DNA from: Psychrobacter urativorans | Lineage (GTDB): Bacteria > Pseudomonadota > Gammaproteobacteria > Pseudomonadales > Moraxellaceae | Assembly: GCF_904846675.1 (NCBI RefSeq) | Contig: NZ_CAJHBT010000003.1 | Location: 124,001-188,000 of the forward strand | DNA length: 64,000 nucleotides | Reading direction: 5' to 3' | In this document: one piece after another, positions 60,458-64,000 of the stretch | How positions within the stretch are numbered: the stretch's first letter is position 1 | Layout of the letters: each line of letters opens with the position of its first letter | Notes under the pieces: model-generated | The model's input: the letters and a program-made list of their open reading frames with translations, nothing else | Told to the model about the DNA's origin: nothing | Databases searched by the model: none | Position numbers and translations under genes: made by a program

Positions 60458-61216
60458 ATGATTAAAATAAACAACGTATCGCATCATATCGGTAAGCAGC
60501 AAATTCTGCACGACATCAGCTTATCGTTGCCAAGCTCACAAGTAATTGCTCTTATTGGCCCTAATGGAGCGGGTAAGTCTACTTTATTTTCGGTGATGTC
60601 CCGCCTGCAACCGTTGCAAGCAGGACAAGTTAGCTTTGCTGAGCACAATATTGTCAGCTGTAATGCGCGTACCCTTGCCATTACAGTCGCTACGCTGAGC
60701 CAAGACAACCAAGTCCAAGGGCGACTGCGCGTTCATGAGCTATTAATGTTTGGGCGCTACCCTTATCATCAAGGCCGCCCGACTGCCAACGACCATCAAA
60801 AGGTCGATGAGATTATAGAGCGCTTTGAATTAGAGCTATTAGCCGATCGTTTCTTATCTGCTCTATCTGGCGGACAACGCCAGCGAGTACTAATTGCGAT
60901 GATTGTCTGTCAAGATACGCCTTATTTACTACTCGATGAGCCGCTTAATAGTTTGGATATGTATCACTCTGGACGCTTGATGCGTGAGCTACGTGAGTTA
61001 AGTCATACTCAACAAAAAACGGTGGTGATCGTCTTGCATGATATTAATCAAGCCGCACAGTTTGCCGATACCGTAGTGACTATGAAAGACGGTCAAGTAA
61101 TGGCAACTGGACGTCCAGTTGATGTTATCACCCAAGAAACCATGAAAGAGCTTTACAACGTGGACATCACCGTTCTTAAGCATCAAGGTCGTCCGGTTAT
61201 TGTCGATAGCTTTTAA
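60458..61216 (+). CDS. Siderophore ABC transporter ATPase
   Basis: Energises uptake at the cytoplasmic face. Walker A is ALIGPNGAGKSTLF (about residues 31-44), the ABC signature LSGGQRQRVLIAMI (about 137-150), Walker B LLLDEPLNSLDM (about 158-169), and the switch His in VVIVLHDINQAA, all in the arrangement of the FecE/FhuC family. At 252 residues it is the normal size. Last gene of the ABC operon, closed by a bidirectional terminator. Confidence 0.94.
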   Translation: MIKINNVSHHIGKQQILHDISLSLPSSQVIALIGPNGAGKSTLFSVMSRLQPLQAGQVSFAEHNIVSCNARTLAITVATLSQDNQVQGRLRVHELLMFGRYPYHQGRPTANDHQKVDEIIERFELELLADRFLSALSGGQRQRVLIAMIVCQDTPYLLLDEPLNSLDMYHSGRLMRELRELSHTQQKTVVIVLHDINQAAQFADTVVTMKDGQVMATGRPVDVITQETMKELYNVDITVLKHQGRPVIVDSF

Positions 61217-61250
61217 CCTTTTATAAGTAAAAATCAGTATTAAACCCCAC

Positions 61251-61289
61251 ATAAAAAGACCGCCTATAAAATATAAGCGGTCTTTTTAT
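61251..61289. terminator. Bidirectional terminator
   Basis: ATAAAAAGACCGC (61251-61263) pairs perfectly with GCGGTCTTTTTAT (61277-61289). It lies between the ABC operon and the convergent receptor gene. Confidence 0.92.
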
Positions 61290-61313
61290 TACCTAGAATC
61301 AAAATAGTGTCGT

Positions 61314-63419
61314 TTAGAATTGATAGGTTAAAGACGCTTTAATATTACGGCCTGGCTCAAAGTCAGTACGCAAGTAACCATCATCAGGGCGTGGCTCAAT
61401 GATGCGTGACGCGTGGCTGGCATAAGTTTCATCAAAGATATTATATACCCCAAGCGTGGCCTTTAGGCCATCAACTTGTTTTGGCATATAGCTCATAAAG
61501 ATATCATGCACATCATAGTTAGGCTTTTTAAGTTCTACTTTTTCAGTATTAGGTGTCAGCGCGGTGACGTAAGTACTGCGCCAGCCAAGCTCGGTGGTAT
61601 CCGTTGGCTCATAAGCTAAGTTAACCATATATTTATCACCAGAGTCAGAGCTACTACCGCTCACTGAAGAGATACTATAGCCAGTTTCCTTGCCCTTACT
61701 GCGTGCTCTTGCATAGCTTAGACCCATACTGAAGTTATCGACTTTATAATCGGCTGCGAGCTCTACCCCTTTAATCTTATAGTCTTCGTCTTTATTGATA
61801 ACACCCTGACAACTGCCATTCAGCTGTCCTGTATTACAATCTAAACCAGGGTGACGACCACCTTCTCGAACAAATTCAATGTAGTTCTCAATATTAGTCT
61901 CAAAATATTTACCACTCAGTTGTAGGGCATCATCGGCGGTGGTCAGACCGCGCAAAGTTGTCGCAATACCTACTTCCGCGTTATCGCCTTCTTCTGCCTT
62001 TAAGTTACTATTTACATAGGTATCATTACCATCTTGGTTAAAAATAGCTTGGCTTAAGTCTGGGCCATTAAATAACTGGGTATAGCTGGCAAATACTTGC
62101 GTGCGTGGCGCTATCTCATAGCTGGCGGCCAGTGCACCTACGACATTGTTATAAGTTTTTCCAGCAGACACAAATTCAGGGGACTCATAGCGGTCATAAC
62201 GTACGCCAGGGGTCAAAGTTAATTTACCCATCTGCCACTGATCTTCTAAATATACTGAAGTGTTTTTTGCCTCATCAGTACCCGTCTTAATGAAATCTCG
62301 CGACATCTCAGACTCTTTTTTATAATGCTCAGCACCAGCAATCAGCTTGTGCGTGCCGGGTATGCCATTGATGATGCTGCTATCGATGACACTGGTATTT
62401 TGGATTTTAGCGCCTGTGGTTTTGACCCCCGCCTCCCAATCAAAACCGGGGTTTTCAATGTAATCCGTGTCTCGTGAAATTCGAGTTTTTGATTGATACA
62501 CATTGGCATCGACATCTATTAAGCTATTTATTGGGTTATAGGTATAATCTAGCGCATAAGTATCACGTTTGACCTTTTGCGGGAGAATTGGGTTCCAGCT
62601 ATCAGGACCGGGAAGACCGGGGCTCGCTGGAAAATCTGGACGTAGCGGGAATCTTCCTTTATTTTCGGTACTACTAAAGCTGGCACCAACATGATGATCA
62701 TCTTCAATATAGGCACCGGCTTTTAACAGGATATTCTCACCCTTACTGTCTTCGGTTTGAATCTTGCGACCATCACCATCTTCACCAGCATTCGCATCAC
62801 GCTTACCATAATAAGCCAATAGGTCAATATTCTCTGTTGGTGCCGCAAAAACGGTTCCTGATGTCAACAGCTCGTCATTATTACTAGCATAGCCAACATG
62901 TACCTTGGCACCAATTTTCTGACCTGGTTTAAGCAGGTCTGCGGCGTCGACGGTTTTAAAGGCAACCGCACCGCCTAAGGCATCATTACCTAGCGTGACG
63001 GAGTTATTACCGACTGATACATCAGCTTGTTTTAATAAATCTGGGTCAATAGTGACATCGCCCATATGGTAGAACATAGCCCCTTCTTGACGGGCGCCAT
63101 CAATCGTTATCTTTAGATTGGTATCATCAAGCCCGCGAACCCGTATACGCTGATTGACTGCCGAAGTGCCACCTACTGAGGCCCCTGGAACCACGTTCAA
63201 AAAGTCACTTAAATGATCTGCTTGCTGAGCGGGCGTATAGTCATCGATATAAACCTGATCTTCTTGAACCTCTTTTCTAGCCGACTTATTTGCCGTAACC
63301 GTAATCGTTTGCAGTGAGGTGTGCATCTCCTCTTCAGCACTAGCTACTTGTGAGCCTAAGACAGCGGCTATACCTACTGACAGTACGGTTAATCGACTAG
63401 AAAATATTGCTTCACGCAT
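61314..63419 (-). CDS. TonB-dependent siderophore receptor (FetA/FrpB-like)
   Basis: An outer-membrane gated barrel of 701 residues. The signal peptide ends VASA near residue 28; the TonB box QTITVTA lies at 37-43, the plug domain at about 50-165 (FLNVVPGASVGGTSA, RIRVRGLDDTNLKITIDGAR, GNDALGGAVAFKTVDAADLL), then a 22-strand barrel ending KASLTYQF with terminal Phe. The KTVDAxDLL segment and the overall plug resemble neisserial FetA (FrpB), a ferric enterobactin-type receptor that also neighbours an ABC transporter of this kind. The natural siderophore is not determined. An internal Ser-rich loop (SSVSGSSSDSGDK) is unusual. Confidence 0.92.
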   Translation of the reverse strand: MREAIFSSRLTVLSVGIAAVLGSQVASAEEEMHTSLQTITVTANKSARKEVQEDQVYIDDYTPAQQADHLSDFLNVVPGASVGGTSAVNQRIRVRGLDDTNLKITIDGARQEGAMFYHMGDVTIDPDLLKQADVSVGNNSVTLGNDALGGAVAFKTVDAADLLKPGQKIGAKVHVGYASNNDELLTSGTVFAAPTENIDLLAYYGKRDANAGEDGDGRKIQTEDSKGENILLKAGAYIEDDHHVGASFSSTENKGRFPLRPDFPASPGLPGPDSWNPILPQKVKRDTYALDYTYNPINSLIDVDANVYQSKTRISRDTDYIENPGFDWEAGVKTTGAKIQNTSVIDSSIINGIPGTHKLIAGAEHYKKESEMSRDFIKTGTDEAKNTSVYLEDQWQMGKLTLTPGVRYDRYESPEFVSAGKTYNNVVGALAASYEIAPRTQVFASYTQLFNGPDLSQAIFNQDGNDTYVNSNLKAEEGDNAEVGIATTLRGLTTADDALQLSGKYFETNIENYIEFVREGGRHPGLDCNTGQLNGSCQGVINKDEDYKIKGVELAADYKVDNFSMGLSYARARSKGKETGYSISSVSGSSSDSGDKYMVNLAYEPTDTTELGWRSTYVTALTPNTEKVELKKPNYDVHDIFMSYMPKQVDGLKATLGVYNIFDETYASHASRIIEPRPDDGYLRTDFEPGRNIKASLTYQF

Positions 63420-63554
63420 AACATACTCACTTTATATGACTATAAAAACCTAAGAATTTTTTACAATGTGGCTACTCAATAAAATCTTTACTGAGTATTG
63501 ACCTGCAAATTAAGGGATGAAATTAAATACTGTAAACGCTATTGTGAATACAAA

Positions 63555-63569
63555 TGATAATAGTTAGCA
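63555..63569 (-). promoter_or_regulatory. Fur box upstream of the receptor gene
   Basis: TGATAAT-A-GTTAGCA matches the 7-1-7 Fur consensus at 11 of 14 positions, about 136 bases before the receptor start. Confidence 0.55.
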
Positions 63570-64000
63570 TTTGAAAAAAACATAATAACGAATTGTTAAT
63601 AAATTAGCAACATTTGAAATAAAAAAATTTAATTCTATAGTAATTACTTAGCGATTGACGCTTAGACGAAACCTATTATTGACGATGTAACTATTATTAG
63701 CTTACTCAGTAGCGTGGGGTATATTCAATTATCTTGGCCAAGCTCAATGTTTATTGAACCAAATTTCTTATGTTAATAGTTAGCCGATTATCTCAACCCT
63801 GTTCATACTCTCGTTTATAGTGTACTTTTCATTTATTTGCAGAATATATAGTGATTATAATATTTCATATATAGAGTTTTATACTCAATAACTACCGGTG
63901 ATGAACGCTGCATTTTTGGCGATTAAAGGCTTAGAAGTTAAAATAAGCATTGCAATAGCTCACCCTTTCACTATACCCTAGGTAGAGCTGACCAATTAGT
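63570..64000. other. Window end, no gene recognised
   Basis: AT-rich and without a supported coding frame. A 26-codon frame at about 63901 is too short and unsupported. It presumably contains the start region of a neighbour beyond the window. Confidence 0.45.

Overview
The window reads as a chromosomal segment of a Moraxellaceae bacterium, most likely a Psychrobacter species. This is inferred from the AT-rich gammaproteobacterial coding style, the large (about 530 residue) isocitrate lyase, the CTP synthase/KdsA and TonB/FetA-type genes, the Asn/Ser-rich protein extensions and the general gene content. No rRNA, CRISPR array, transposase, integrase or replication origin was seen.

Layout: 1-12.5 kb holds aceA (glyoxylate shunt), a CYTH-CHAD triphosphatase, a nitroreductase, a YkuD-family peptidoglycan enzyme without an evident signal peptide, argG, pyrC, an RNase T-like exonuclease, one tRNA-Glu with a textbook promoter, and a membrane-anchored BLUF blue-light sensor. 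13-28 kb, almost entirely on the minus strand, holds ispD, ftsB, eno, a copper export set (copA and a small CopZ-like chaperone), an HMA-like protein lacking its metal-binding cysteines, kdsA, pyrG, two tandem porins separated by a decayed fragment of pyrG, and glcB (the second glyoxylate-shunt enzyme). 28.9-34.7 kb holds miaE, a run of four small acidic proteins of unknown function (one only 56 residues), ppk1 and mtgA. 34.9-38.5 kb holds a glutaredoxin-like protein, an FMN alpha-hydroxy-acid dehydrogenase, a rhomboid protease and a MipA/OmpV outer membrane protein.

38.6-40.7 kb is an AT-richer two-gene insert encoding an OLD-like AAA ATPase and an RloB-family (TOPRIM-like) partner, the architecture of AbiL/PARIS-type phage defence. 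It sits between ordinary housekeeping genes and is the best candidate for an exciting system here. 40.7-54 kb returns to housekeeping: fumC, 5-formyl-THF cyclo-ligase, a Na+/H+ antiporter-family transporter, lon, a Cu,Zn superoxide dismutase lipoprotein, topA and two envelope proteins of unknown role.

54-63.5 kb is a coherent iron-acquisition locus: tonB-exbB-exbD (minus strand), a siderophore-type ABC transporter (lipoprotein, two permeases, ATPase; plus strand), and a convergent FetA/FrpB-like TonB-dependent receptor. Fur-box-like sequences lie in front of tonB, the ABC operon and the receptor, so the three units probably form one iron regulon: receptor import powered by TonB-ExbBD, then periplasmic capture and inner-membrane import.
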